From assembly GCF_003402575.1 (NCBI RefSeq), contig NZ_BGZJ01000001.1, positions 62,001-126,000 of the forward strand: a stretch of DNA of 64,000 bases, read 5' to 3'. The position numbers and the translations under genes are program-made. The stretch is from Mesosutterella multiformis. GTDB lineage: Bacteria > Pseudomonadota > Gammaproteobacteria > Burkholderiales > Burkholderiaceae_F. A model generated the notes under the pieces. That model was not told the DNA's origin. It did not search any database and was given only the letters and a program-made list of their open reading frames with translations. The stretch's first letter is position 1. Each line of letters opens with the position of its first letter. Shown here in pieces: positions 8,922-16,755 of the stretch.

Positions 8922-9045
8922 ATGCCGTCACAAAAATACGGTATAAACTATTTTATTCAGTCTGTATTGGTCTTCCTGATGCGGCGGCCTGTCAGACTAC
9001 AATAGGCGCACCACTCACTCAGTTTTACAAAGCAGGCTCAACACT

Positions 9046-9432
9046 ATGAATTCCAGGCTTCTCTGCACCGTTTCCACCGCCCTGATCGCGCTCTTTTCTG
9101 CCGCCGCCGGGGCCGCGGTTCCTGATCATTCAGCAGCCTTCTGCCCCGCGAAGGGAAAGATCTCAATCGTGGACTTTGAAGCCAGCTGGTGCACGCCCTG
9201 CAAGATGATGAAACCCGCATGGAAGGCCGTCGAAAAAGAATACAAGGGGAAAATTTCCTTTGTTCATATTGATATCGATGAGCATCCGGATATCTCAAAG
9301 GCCATGCAGATCAGCGCTGTGCCTACCCAGATACTGTTCGACCGGCAGTGCAAATTTATTGACGCGCATTCGGGCTATCTGTCCGAATCCGATCTCCGTG
9401 CCACGTTTAATAATGTTCTGAAGAAGTACTGA
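9046..9432 (+). CDS. Exported thioredoxin-fold protein
   Basis: Probably a periplasmic thiol-disulfide protein. Residues 1-24 form a signal peptide (MNSRLLC, then a hydrophobic stretch ending AAAGAA). The mature part is a short thioredoxin fold with the active site WCTPCK (C49 and C52) and the cis-proline segment ISAVPTQILF. At 128 residues it is a minimal thioredoxin rather than DsbA or DsbC. Two further cysteines (C33 and the Cys in DRQCKF) may pair or mark a partner site. TACAAT at 8998-9003 could be its -10, but I see no good -35. It is the first of three consecutive plus-strand genes for exported proteins. Whether it reduces or oxidises its targets cannot be read from the sequence; no DsbD-like partner is nearby. 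Confidence 0.85.
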   Translation: MNSRLLCTVSTALIALFSAAAGAAVPDHSAAFCPAKGKISIVDFEASWCTPCKMMKPAWKAVEKEYKGKISFVHIDIDEHPDISKAMQISAVPTQILFDRQCKFIDAHSGYLSESDLRATFNNVLKKY

Positions 9433-9473
9433 GTGGTATCCTTTCAATAAGGTCTGGTAATCTGTAGAATAAA

Positions 9474-9496
9474 TCGTTACTAGCAATCTGTAACGA
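9474..9496. promoter_or_regulatory. Perfect dyad upstream of the glycine-zipper lipoprotein
   Basis: TCGTTAC (9474-9480) and GTAACGA (9490-9496) are perfect inverted copies nine bases apart, in the gap between the thioredoxin-like gene and the lipoprotein gene. It could be an operator or a short RNA hairpin. No protein can be named. Confidence 0.35.
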
Positions 9497-9569
9497 ACGG
9501 ATAACCTTTTATACCTTTTCTTAGCAGTCAGCCATCAATCGGCGCCGCTAGAATGAAAGAAATAAAGCA

Positions 9570-9628
9570 GGGATCCGGCCCTGACGCTGCAGATCCCGCT
9601 GCGGAGCTTTGCTTTGTGAGGTCTCCGC
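9570..9628 (+). other. Two hairpins in the leader of the lipoprotein gene
   Basis: GGGATC (9570-9575) pairs with GATCCC (9592-9597), and GCGGAG (9601-9606) pairs with CTCCGC (9623-9628). Both lie between a possible -10 (TAGAAT, 9549-9554) and the start codon at 9652, so the messenger probably carries a folded 5' end. The second hairpin ends 24 bases before the start codon. Confidence 0.4.
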
Positions 9629-9651
9629 CTGTTCACACAGAAGGAATACAT

Positions 9652-10200
9652 ATGAATCTCAGATTTCTTGCCCTTCCGGCTGCGCTCGCTGCCGTTCTTG
9701 CCCTCTCCGGCTGCGCTAACGACAACGCGCGCTACCGCGCGGATGTCTACGGTCCGGGTTCCCTTAACCAAGCGCAGGCTGTGAAAACCGTTGAAATTCT
9801 GTCGGTTCAGACGGCCCGCATCGCGCTCCCGAATGAAACCAAGAACTCTGCGGCACAGCTTGCCGGTACCGTCGCCGGTGCCGCGGCCGGCATGATTCTT
9901 GGCAATCAATTCGGTCATGGTCTGGGCTCCCGTCAGGATGCCCGCATCTTCGGCGGTATCGCGGGCGGCATTCTTGGTAACCGCGCCTCCAACCTCGCGG
10001 CTGGTGAAACCGACTACCAGCAGGGTGTACAGATCACCTTCCGGGACGGAAACCAGATGTTTACTTCTGTTCAGGTCGGCAATCCGTGTGAGTATCAGCT
10101 CGGGACCGCTGTGATGATTCAGGAAACAGCCCGCGGCTCCCGTATTCAGCCGAATAATCCGGGCGGCTGCGGATCTGCAACAACGTCTGTCGCTCACTAA
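9652..10200 (+). CDS. Glycine-zipper outer-membrane lipoprotein (SlyB / 17 kDa antigen type)
   Basis: A 182-residue lipoprotein. The ATG at 9652 is chosen over an in-frame ATG at 9553 because it has AAGGA upstream and is followed directly by a signal peptide ending in the lipobox LALSGC, with the lipid-bearing Cys at residue 21. The middle holds a glycine-zipper pair (AGTVAGAAAGMILG and FGGIAGGILGNRASN), the hallmark of the SlyB, PcpB and Rickettsia 17 kDa family, which packs helices in the outer membrane. The C-terminal part is the usual small beta region with two Cys. Proteins of this family are envelope-stress or integrity factors; the exact role here is unknown. A strong dyad follows the stop. 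Confidence 0.85.
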   Translation: MNLRFLALPAALAAVLALSGCANDNARYRADVYGPGSLNQAQAVKTVEILSVQTARIALPNETKNSAAQLAGTVAGAAAGMILGNQFGHGLGSRQDARIFGGIAGGILGNRASNLAAGETDYQQGVQITFRDGNQMFTSVQVGNPCEYQLGTAVMIQETARGSRIQPNNPGGCGSATTSVAH

Positions 10201-10211
10201 GCAAGAGGTCT

Positions 10212-10256
10212 GGACTCCCATGGCGTCTCACACGTGAGACGCCATCCAGTCTTTTC
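10212..10256 (+). terminator. Terminator after the lipoprotein gene
   Basis: Near-perfect palindrome with arms ATGGCGTCTCA (10220-10230) and TGAGACGCCAT (10235-10245), extended by GACT and AGTC, then CTTTTC. The T run is short, so termination may be partial. Confidence 0.65.
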
Positions 10257-10288
10257 AGTGAAATTCCGGGCTTCGGAAGGATAAAAGC

Positions 10289-10750
10289 ATGAAAGAATCT
10301 CTGGTTCTCGCGATCTTTACAGTTGGTCTTGCCGCAAGCGGCGCGGCTTCGGCTGCCGGCGCGGTTCCTCCGGATTACGTTCCGCCGTCCGCTTCTTCTG
10401 CGGGTGTTCCTCCTGACTACAATCCGAACACGGCGACGACTGTGACTGCTCCCCGCGGATTCACTCCGCCCTCTGCCGTGAGCCAGGTTCCTCCGGATAC
10501 GCAGAATTCGCGGACCACCACGGCTACGGACGGTCGGGTTACGACAACAACGACCTATCCGCCGACCCCGATTATCAAGACAGAATCCGGCGTGCTGAAT
10601 AGTCTGAAGCCCCGCGCGCCCCAGCTGCCGCTTTCCGAGCAGATTGATCTCGTCCGCCGGAATCAGGCTGATATCGCAGCAAGGCGGGCGGCTGACGCGG
10701 CCGCCGCGGCTCAGGGTCAGACGTCATCAGACTATTACTACGGACGCTAA
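10289..10750 (+). CDS. Exported proline- and threonine-rich protein, function unknown
   Basis: I do not recognise a family. The 153-residue protein starts with a signal peptide (about 22 residues, ending AASAAGA) and GGAAGGA lies before its ATG. The mature N-terminal half is low in complexity, with three or more spaced copies of VPPDY or VPPD (residues about 29, 42 and 70) separated by Ser, Ala and Thr-rich linkers and a TTTTTYPPTP stretch. The C-terminal half is charged, with a predicted helix (SEQIDLVRRNQADIAARRAADAAAAA), and ends SDYYYGR. This looks like an extended periplasmic or surface protein that spans distance or binds a partner through the repeats. It sits behind the glycine-zipper lipoprotein but is separated from it by a terminator. 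Confidence 0.7.
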   Translation: MKESLVLAIFTVGLAASGAASAAGAVPPDYVPPSASSAGVPPDYNPNTATTVTAPRGFTPPSAVSQVPPDTQNSRTTTATDGRVTTTTTYPPTPIIKTESGVLNSLKPRAPQLPLSEQIDLVRRNQADIAARRAADAAAAAQGQTSSDYYYGR

Positions 10751-10801
10751 AACACTGTCTTTTTGCCTTCTCTGTTCTTAAGGCAGGATGTCAGAGACAC
10801 A

Positions 10802-10838
10802 GAAGCTCCGGAATAGCTGATTCCGGAGCTTCTTTTTT
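10802..10838 (+). terminator. Terminator after the proline-rich protein gene
   Basis: A 13-pair perfect stem (10802-10814 with 10820-10832), a five-base loop and six T. It lies between two converging genes; the T run favours plus-strand transcription. Confidence 0.9.
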
Positions 10839-10855
10839 ACTACAGTCGCAGATAT

Positions 10856-12472
10856 TTACCAGCTCATAATCTGGCCATCTGTCCGTTTCTCAGTACCGCC
10901 CACCAGGACTCCTGTCTGGCTGTCCCTCAGAATGGCCTGTCCGCGTCCCATCAGCACCTTATCTGCTATCAGAGTGACATCGTGTCCTCGTCTCTGGAGC
11001 TGCCGCACGATATGGTTCGGCGTATCCTGCTCAACCTGAACCTTCTTCCCGCCGACCCACTGCCAGCGCGGCGCGTCGAGCGCCTGCTGCGGGTTCAGAC
11101 CCCAGTCAACCATATTCATGACGAACTGCACGTGGGCCTGAGGCTGCATATAGCCGCCCATAATCCCGAAGGGACCCAGGGCTTCACCGTTCTGGGTGAG
11201 GAAACCCGGAATAATGGTGTGATACGGACGCTTCATGCCGGCAAGCCCATTCGGGTGCTCGGGATCAAACCGGAAATTGAAGCCGCGGTCATTAAACGAA
11301 ATCCCGGTTGACGGGTCGACGATTCCGGATCCAAATCCATAGAAATTGCTCTGAATCATCGAGACCATGTTCCCCTCGCCGTCCGCCGCGCAGAAGTACA
11401 CGGTCGAGCTGTACCGGGGGTCACCCACCTTGGGATCAATCGCTTCTTCACCGATCAGCGCCCGGCGGTCTGCCGCATAGCGTTCCGAAAGTAGCTGCTC
11501 AGGCGTTACCCGCATGAAGGAGGGTTCCGCCACATATTCCTTCGTATCGGTAAAGGCGAGTTTGAGAGCCTCAATCTGGCGGTGGATCGTTGCCGGATCC
11601 TCACGGTCACCGAGCTCCATTCCCTTCAGAATTTGAAGCGCCATGAGAACCGTAATGCCGTGTCCGTTAGGCGGCAGCTCCCAGACATCCACTCCGCGGT
11701 AGTTGACTGAAATCGGGTTTACCCATTCTGGAGCATAAGCGGCAAGATCGTCGCCCGTGAGGAAACCGTTATGAGCCTTCATAAAGGCGTCAGTCCGCTC
11801 CGCGATCTCACCCGTATAGAAAGAGCGGCCGTTCGTTTTCGCGATGCTCCGGATGGTGTCCGCCATTGCCTGGCTGCGGAAAATTTCTCCCGCGCGAAGC
11901 GGGTGACCCTGAGGAGCAAAAGTCTTCATCCAGCCCTCAAACTCAGGGCGTTCTTTCGCGAGCGGCGCGAAGCGCTTAAACGCGTCATCCCAGAGGCGGC
12001 TGATGTTAGGTGACACCGGATAACCGTCTTCAGCGTAGCGCGCGGCTGGCTCCGCCACGGTTTCAAGATCAAGTGAGCCGAATTTCTCATGCAGCGCGCA
12101 CCACGTTGCGACCGCTCCCGGCACATCAATCGGTTCTACCCCCAGCATCGGGATCTTATCGAAACCGCGTGCTTTCAGAGCGTCAATCGACGCAGCTCTG
12201 GGAGCCGGGCCGGACCCGTTGATCCCATACATCTTTCCCTTGTACCAGACGATCGCGAAACATTCGCACCCGAGACCGTTACCGGAAGGCTCCACCACGG
12301 GCTGCGCAAGCGCCATCGCGACCGCCGCATCAATCGCGTTGCCTCCTTTCAGGAGTGTCTGCAGACCGGCAGAGGCCGCACTCGGGTTTCCAGCGCAGCA
12401 CATGCCGTTTTTGGCATAGACCACATTGCGGGTCGACGCGTACGGATAGTGAAGCGGATCAAATTCAATCAT
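10856..12472 (-). CDS. Gamma-glutamyltransferase family protein without signal peptide
   Basis: An Ntn-hydrolase that cleaves gamma-glutamyl bonds, for example in glutathione. Family marks are MCCAGNPSAASAGLQTLLKGGNA with the following IDAAVA, EPSGNGLGCECFAIVW, and the autoprocessing site near residue 357 (RYSSTVYFCAADGEGNMVS), where the Thr would become the nucleophile of the small subunit. The glycine loop is GPFGIMGGYMQPQAHVQ, the form seen in the GGT-like and cephalosporin-acylase-like branch, rather than the PGGS form of classical enzymes. There is no signal peptide, so the 538-residue protein should act in the cytoplasm. GAGGGG precedes the ATG. It follows a transporter gene on the same strand, so uptake and cleavage of a glutamyl compound is a reasonable but unproved pairing. 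Physiological substrate unknown. Confidence 0.88.
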   Translation of the reverse strand: MIEFDPLHYPYASTRNVVYAKNGMCCAGNPSAASAGLQTLLKGGNAIDAAVAMALAQPVVEPSGNGLGCECFAIVWYKGKMYGINGSGPAPRAASIDALKARGFDKIPMLGVEPIDVPGAVATWCALHEKFGSLDLETVAEPAARYAEDGYPVSPNISRLWDDAFKRFAPLAKERPEFEGWMKTFAPQGHPLRAGEIFRSQAMADTIRSIAKTNGRSFYTGEIAERTDAFMKAHNGFLTGDDLAAYAPEWVNPISVNYRGVDVWELPPNGHGITVLMALQILKGMELGDREDPATIHRQIEALKLAFTDTKEYVAEPSFMRVTPEQLLSERYAADRRALIGEEAIDPKVGDPRYSSTVYFCAADGEGNMVSMIQSNFYGFGSGIVDPSTGISFNDRGFNFRFDPEHPNGLAGMKRPYHTIIPGFLTQNGEALGPFGIMGGYMQPQAHVQFVMNMVDWGLNPQQALDAPRWQWVGGKKVQVEQDTPNHIVRQLQRRGHDVTLIADKVLMGRGQAILRDSQTGVLVGGTEKRTDGQIMSW

Positions 12473-12512
12473 TTCTTTGCCCCTCTAAAGTTAATCGCTG
12501 AGACCGGCCGTG

Positions 12513-12575
12513 AAAAAACGGCGGCGGACAGGCGCATCCGTTATTTTTGCGCCTTCCGTACGCCGTTGCGTTATT
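12513..12575 (-). terminator. Possible terminator between the transporter and the glutamyltransferase
   Basis: On the minus strand a long interrupted stem (inner arms AGGCGCA and TGCGCCT, outer arms CGGCG and CGCCG) is followed by six T (12513-12518). It lies between the two genes, so it may reduce rather than stop read-through into the glutamyltransferase gene. Confidence 0.5.
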
Positions 12576-12594
12576 CATTCAGGACGGAAACCTT

Positions 12595-13779
12595 TTATCC
12601 GACGAACGGAACGAGGATACCGGCAATCAGAACCGAGACCGACGACACGGTCGCAAAGCCAGCCACCAGGTACTTCGGGAGAATCGCGTCAAGAATCACC
12701 TCGCGCTCCGTTTCAGTCTCACCGACCGCTTTGGCGACTTCGTTCGCGATCAGATAAGTCGCCGGGAAGCCGAGCAGCTGGCAGACAGAAACCGCAAGCG
12801 CCATATTCTTCGACCCCAGAATCTTCCAGAACGGAAGAAGCCAGAAAGCGAGATAGAGCACGACAAAGACGGCCGCGAAAATGATGAGCGTATTGACGCC
12901 AAGCCCCAGGAGCTGCGAAGGCTTGATCGTTGCGAGACTCGGAATAATCGTCGCGAAGCAGGCCACATTGAAAATACCAAGCGACTTCGCGTGAAGCAGG
13001 ATGTTCTTCGGCACGAGCCCCAGAGAAGTCACGATGACACCGAGAAGCAAAGCCCAGATCGGAGCAGAGATGTGAGTCATCTTGCCGATCACAAAGGAGA
13101 GCCAGGCGAAGAGCGCCGTAATCGCGAGGGACACGAAGACACCGTAGTACTTCTTGTTGCGTTCGAAGAAGTTGGGATTCGACAGCGTCCCGTCCTCCTT
13201 CTTCGGCGCTTCTTTCTTGTATTTATTCACGCCGGTCTTACGGAAATCTGCGACCACTGTTTCCGCTTCCTTGATGCCGAAGTGGGAGGCAAAAGGCGTG
13301 CCAAAGAATTTCTGCACAGCGTACACGATCGTACCGAGGGCCGCGGCCAGAGCAAAGCCATGCTCAAGAGCAGCAGTCGTCATGATCTGGGTCGCCACAA
13401 TGCCGCCATTCACGATCGGGATCGTGACAAGCGCTTCATTCTTGCCGATCACCGGGATCAGAGCGAACCCGGTCACGACAACGAGCGCCATCGCGATGAA
13501 GGACACGGCGAGCGTCCGCCACTCATCAATCAGCTCACGGAGATTGATGGTGGTGCCAAGCGAAAACACAATGAAGAGAATGGCCCACTTGCCGAAATCC
13601 GCTAGCCCCGCCTGCTTGATGATGTCAGGCGGGATGATCCCCGTAATAAAGGCAATCAGGAAAAGAAGGAGGCTCACGAAAACGGAGGAAACCTTCGCCT
13701 TGGTAAGCACTGAGAGAAAATCTCCGATGCCGAAGAAGAGCAGGCATATAAAGAGATAGAAGAACATATTGTTGAACAT
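12595..13779 (-). CDS. Multi-pass membrane transporter, GltS-like architecture, substrate unknown
   Basis: A 394-residue inner-membrane protein with about eleven hydrophobic segments and two similar halves. It recalls the sodium:glutamate symporter (GltS) and related secondary carriers, but I cannot confirm the family by eye. Features that suit a carrier are IPIVNGGIVATQIMTTAALEHG after the fourth segment and a charged cytoplasmic loop rich in Lys, Glu and Asn near residues 175-205 between the two halves. GAGG precedes the ATG. A cytoplasmic gamma-glutamyltransferase lies just downstream, which would fit import of glutamate, a gamma-glutamyl compound or a related amino acid. A divergent gene starts about 300 bases upstream. 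Confidence 0.6.
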   Translation of the reverse strand: MFNNMFFYLFICLLFFGIGDFLSVLTKAKVSSVFVSLLLFLIAFITGIIPPDIIKQAGLADFGKWAILFIVFSLGTTINLRELIDEWRTLAVSFIAMALVVVTGFALIPVIGKNEALVTIPIVNGGIVATQIMTTAALEHGFALAAALGTIVYAVQKFFGTPFASHFGIKEAETVVADFRKTGVNKYKKEAPKKEDGTLSNPNFFERNKKYYGVFVSLAITALFAWLSFVIGKMTHISAPIWALLLGVIVTSLGLVPKNILLHAKSLGIFNVACFATIIPSLATIKPSQLLGLGVNTLIIFAAVFVVLYLAFWLLPFWKILGSKNMALAVSVCQLLGFPATYLIANEVAKAVGETETEREVILDAILPKYLVAGFATVSSVSVLIAGILVPFVG

Positions 13780-14085
13780 GACAGCCTCTTATTACAGGGT
13801 TCGGGACCCTTTTTTCGTAGACGCACGGAGATTGGGCTCCATTCGTCCGGGGGATCGTTATAAAGATGTCCTTCAAATATCTTACGTATTCCCAAAAAGA
13901 AACCCGGCCTGAAGTTACTCAGTAGTCCCTAGGCGATACGGTACTAGATCATGTTTTCTGTAGTCTCTGACCGTTTTTTCTGTTCCGGATTTCTCCCATT
14001 CCCAAAACTAGGTACGGCTGAACTGCGGTATTCTTCTCCTTTCGGATGACCAAACAACCTTGGATCAAGAAGGCAAAATAATTCC
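13780..14085. other. Divergent intergenic region
   Basis: This 306-base gap separates the transporter gene (minus) from a membrane-protein gene (plus) and should hold both promoters. Next to the transporter start is an inverted GGGTCCCGAACCC. CTAG occurs twice, at 13929-13932 and 13943-13946. I could not find a pair of promoter hexamers with good spacing on either strand. Confidence 0.4.
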
Positions 14086-14760
14086 ATGTCCAAACGCTTG
14101 ACTGAAAACAAACCGTCTGACACTCCCGTTACCGCGGCCCGCCCTGTCAAAAACACTGATACCCTGCCCCGCCGGATCGCGTCCTGGCTGGGTCTGCTGC
14201 TTCTTATTGCCTTCCCCGGAGTCACGTATTTCATTGAGCCGCGGTTCGGTGTCGCGGCCTCTGCCTGCCTTCTGATTCTCGCGACGCTGCTTCGGATTCT
14301 CTATAAGCCGAACGCCCTTACCGGAATCATGGCGATGGTCACGGCGATTCTTGGGATTCTTGTCGCCCTGTCGCAGAGCCTTCTGATGCTGAAGTTCTGG
14401 CCGGTTCTCGCGGTGATTCTCGTGATCCTCGCGCTCTTTATCGGGCTTGGAAAGGATGACGGCATGGTCGCCAAGGCGGTTGCGGGCCCGGAAGGCGCGA
14501 AGACGGATCCCCAGCGGGTCTACGCCCGGAGTCTCTCCTACGTCTGGATCGTGCTCTTTGTGTTGCTCGGCGCGGTTGCCGCGCTGACCTGCTTCTGGGG
14601 CAATCTCAAGTCATGGGCTTTCTGGAATGGCGGTGTCGCCTGGTTTGTCATCCTGATTTTCTATGGCACGGAGCGAGCCGCCCGGGGCTTTATTCTTCGG
14701 GATCTCGAGCGCCAGGCGGAAAAGAACCGCGAGACGCTGCGGCAGATGCAGCAGAAGTAA
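14086..14760 (+). CDS. COG4648-like inner-membrane protein
   Basis: A 224-residue integral membrane protein with about six or seven transmembrane segments after a 25-residue charged N-terminus. The layout LKFWPVLAV, then a loop, then VYARSLSYVWIVLFVLLGAVAA, NGGVAWFVI and a final basic helix matches, as I remember it, COG4648 membrane proteins. Those commonly sit in aryl-polyene, xanthomonadin or related acyl-chain gene clusters. The next gene, convergent and only six bases away, encodes a phosphopantetheinyl transferase, which suits such a link. No ketosynthase, acyl carrier or ammonia-lyase gene is in the window, however. The C-terminus is a 25-residue charged helix (LERQAEKNRETLRQMQQK). Confidence 0.65.
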   Translation: MSKRLTENKPSDTPVTAARPVKNTDTLPRRIASWLGLLLLIAFPGVTYFIEPRFGVAASACLLILATLLRILYKPNALTGIMAMVTAILGILVALSQSLLMLKFWPVLAVILVILALFIGLGKDDGMVAKAVAGPEGAKTDPQRVYARSLSYVWIVLFVLLGAVAALTCFWGNLKSWAFWNGGVAWFVILIFYGTERAARGFILRDLERQAEKNRETLRQMQQK

Positions 14761-14766
14761 AACGCT

Positions 14767-15435
14767 TCAGCTCTGACGGCCGGATGCCGCCAGAGTTTCG
14801 AGCATCTCAGGCTCCGGACGCCACAGCGCGACCGGAGCCTTTCTTGAAAGCGCGGTCACCCGCATCCAGCCGTCCGTGAGGTCCGTACTGACCACCATGC
14901 CGCGGATCCGCGGCTCGTGATCTTCCCAGTAAAACTCTCTCGGGCAGTCCGCCTTGACAGCGCACTCGTACGCCCCCCAGGCCCTGAAAAACGCGGTCCC
15001 GATATCCGGCTCCGCTTTGACACGCGCCGCTGTCTCGTGATTAAAGGCTACGTCCGCGTAGCGAAGGAGAGGGCGCGAGAGATCTATTTTCTCGAGATCC
15101 GCCGCGCAGATTTCTGAGTCAACGAGGCACGCCACGCGGTTTCCGCTATGCGTGATCGATGTCCGAAGCACACCGTCCGGAAGCACGATCCGGGGAGCGC
15201 GGGGCGGATCCTCAACAATCTGAATCGAATGACGCGGAATATCGGGGTACAGCTTCTCAGCGAGCAGCCGGATCAGAACCCGGGCCCAGATATGCTGGTT
15301 ACGGCGGAGAGGCTTTGTGAAACGCGCTGCCCGCGTGAGCTGCTCATCCGAAAGAAGCCCGAGACACTCAGGTGTCACAGGTCTCTCAGTGATCTCAATC
15401 TCCGCGTAAACGGGAAGTGTTAGACGGCTTTCCAT
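14767..15435 (-). CDS. 4'-phosphopantetheinyl transferase family protein
   Basis: Would transfer the phosphopantetheine arm of coenzyme A to a carrier protein. The 222-residue protein has the two-block pattern of the Sfp/AcpT group: ITHSGNRVACLV followed by AADLEKIDLSRPL (the GxDxE-type block with an Ala in place of Gly) and FFRAWGAYECAVK (the WxxKEA-type block, where Lys-Glu-Ala is replaced by Tyr-Glu-Cys). Mg-binding Asp and Glu are kept, but the changes at the second block are notable and could alter carrier choice. An AcpS-type enzyme for ordinary fatty-acid synthesis would be expected elsewhere. It starts nine bases after the lipoprotein gene at 15445-16695, so the two are probably co-transcribed. 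Confidence 0.72.
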   Translation of the reverse strand: MESRLTLPVYAEIEITERPVTPECLGLLSDEQLTRAARFTKPLRRNQHIWARVLIRLLAEKLYPDIPRHSIQIVEDPPRAPRIVLPDGVLRTSITHSGNRVACLVDSEICAADLEKIDLSRPLLRYADVAFNHETAARVKAEPDIGTAFFRAWGAYECAVKADCPREFYWEDHEPRIRGMVVSTDLTDGWMRVTALSRKAPVALWRPEPEMLETLAASGRQS

Positions 15436-15444
15436 CTGCCCTGC

Positions 15445-16695
15445 TTAGTGGGTCGTATCAAGCCTTGCGGTACCCGTGAAGCGGCTCGCACCGGAATTCA
15501 CTTCAGCGATATCTCCTGTTCCCTTCTTCCAGAAGAAAATCCGCCCCTCGTCAGACGTGAGGAGCCGGTCGCCGACCTTAAGCAGGATCGGACCCACGCC
15601 CTGAACCTTGGCGCCGCCCGTCACCTCAATCCACTCCCGGCCGTCTCCGGGCGCGGCGGCTTCAGCTGTCGCTGTCAGCGCACCGGGCTTTACAGCGCAG
15701 ACCGGAACCGCGGTTCCAGGTGTCATCGAGCAGCGGCGGACCGGATAAGTCTTCCCATCCGGAGCCTGCAGCGTACCATCACCCGCGAGTCCCTCCGGGA
15801 AGAGCGTAATGCGGAGATCCGGGATCAGATCCTTTGCCTTCGCCTCACCGATTCCGCCGTCTGTCCGGAGGTTATCAATCGACGTGTAAGCCTGCCAGGT
15901 TTCTGAGGCCTCCGGGATCAGCGGCATCGGCTTTGCTTCGGGCACCCGGAATTCGTACCCGGCATGCGTTTCAATCCACTGCCGGAGCGTCTGATGAAGC
16001 GTTGCTCCGCCGCTCGGTTCCGTGACATTGATGAACGCCGCGTCCACCTCGCGGATCGCGATCAGGAAGTCCCGCTTACCGGGCTCTGCCATATTGCCGA
16101 TATCGAGCGCGATCCCGGGGACATCTCCCGGGAAAGCCACACTCTTCACGCGAAGCTGAATTTCGTCCGTTCCGGATCCGACAGCACCCGGGGCTGAAAC
16201 CATCGTGCTTTTCGCCTCTTCAAGCCACTTCGAGACCGGTTCAACGCCGGACGGTGTTTCGATACCCACGCGGGTTGCCATCGCTTCTGGAATCCGAAGG
16301 ACCAGCCTGCGGCTCAGAATCGAGGAGTCTTTGTTCCGGGCGTCGAGCGTAATCAGAATCGCAGGGCTCCCGTCATCGATGCCCTGACCCGTGATCACGA
16401 ATCCAGGCTGCATCGGCACAGGAGCCGCGGCCGCCGCATCGAATTCTGTCGAAAAGGATGTCGTGGGATCAGGTGACTGCGCCTGGACAACCGGGGCCGG
16501 CTGCTTTACGTCAGAGGTCGAAAGATCCGTCACCGGGGCGGTTCCGGGAGTTACGGTCTGAGAACCCGCCCCCGAAGTCTCACCACTCCCAAGAGGGGGC
16601 TGCCAGATCGGCACCGGAGTCTCGCAGCCTGAAAGGAGAAGCAGAGCAGCAGCTGCCGCGGCTGCGGTACGAGAGACACAGGAAACTTTCTTCAT
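15445..16695 (-). CDS. Large lipoprotein of unknown function
   Basis: I recognise no family. The ATG at 16695 is chosen over one at 16722 because AAGGAG lies seven bases before it and the signal peptide starts there (MKKVSCVSR). The lipobox LLLLSGC places the lipid Cys about 23 residues in. After a 70-residue Pro, Thr, Ser and Gln-rich linker comes a folded part of about 320 residues with many beta-like stretches (FVITGQGIDDGSPAILITLDARN; LVLRIPEAMATRVGIETPSG). A conserved-looking pair of Cys (RRCSMTPGTAVPVCAVKPG) and a terminal segment about a value and its reset (VGDRLLTSDEGRIFFWKKG) follow. It is 416 residues long. Neighbours are a one-TM small protein upstream and the phosphopantetheinyl transferase downstream. 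Confidence 0.7.
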   Translation of the reverse strand: MKKVSCVSRTAAAAAAALLLLSGCETPVPIWQPPLGSGETSGAGSQTVTPGTAPVTDLSTSDVKQPAPVVQAQSPDPTTSFSTEFDAAAAAPVPMQPGFVITGQGIDDGSPAILITLDARNKDSSILSRRLVLRIPEAMATRVGIETPSGVEPVSKWLEEAKSTMVSAPGAVGSGTDEIQLRVKSVAFPGDVPGIALDIGNMAEPGKRDFLIAIREVDAAFINVTEPSGGATLHQTLRQWIETHAGYEFRVPEAKPMPLIPEASETWQAYTSIDNLRTDGGIGEAKAKDLIPDLRITLFPEGLAGDGTLQAPDGKTYPVRRCSMTPGTAVPVCAVKPGALTATAEAAAPGDGREWIEVTGGAKVQGVGPILLKVGDRLLTSDEGRIFFWKKGTGDIAEVNSGASRFTGTARLDTTH

Positions 16696-16755
16696 CGTTT
16701 TCTCCTTAAATAGACTGTTCACGGACGTTCTGAATCGGGATGGAAACCTTTCGGG

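Noticed and set aside
9553-9651. Upstream extension of the glycine-zipper lipoprotein from the ATG at 9553
   Set aside because: It would put 33 polar residues before the signal peptide; the ATG at 9652 has a ribosome site and is followed directly by the signal and lipobox.
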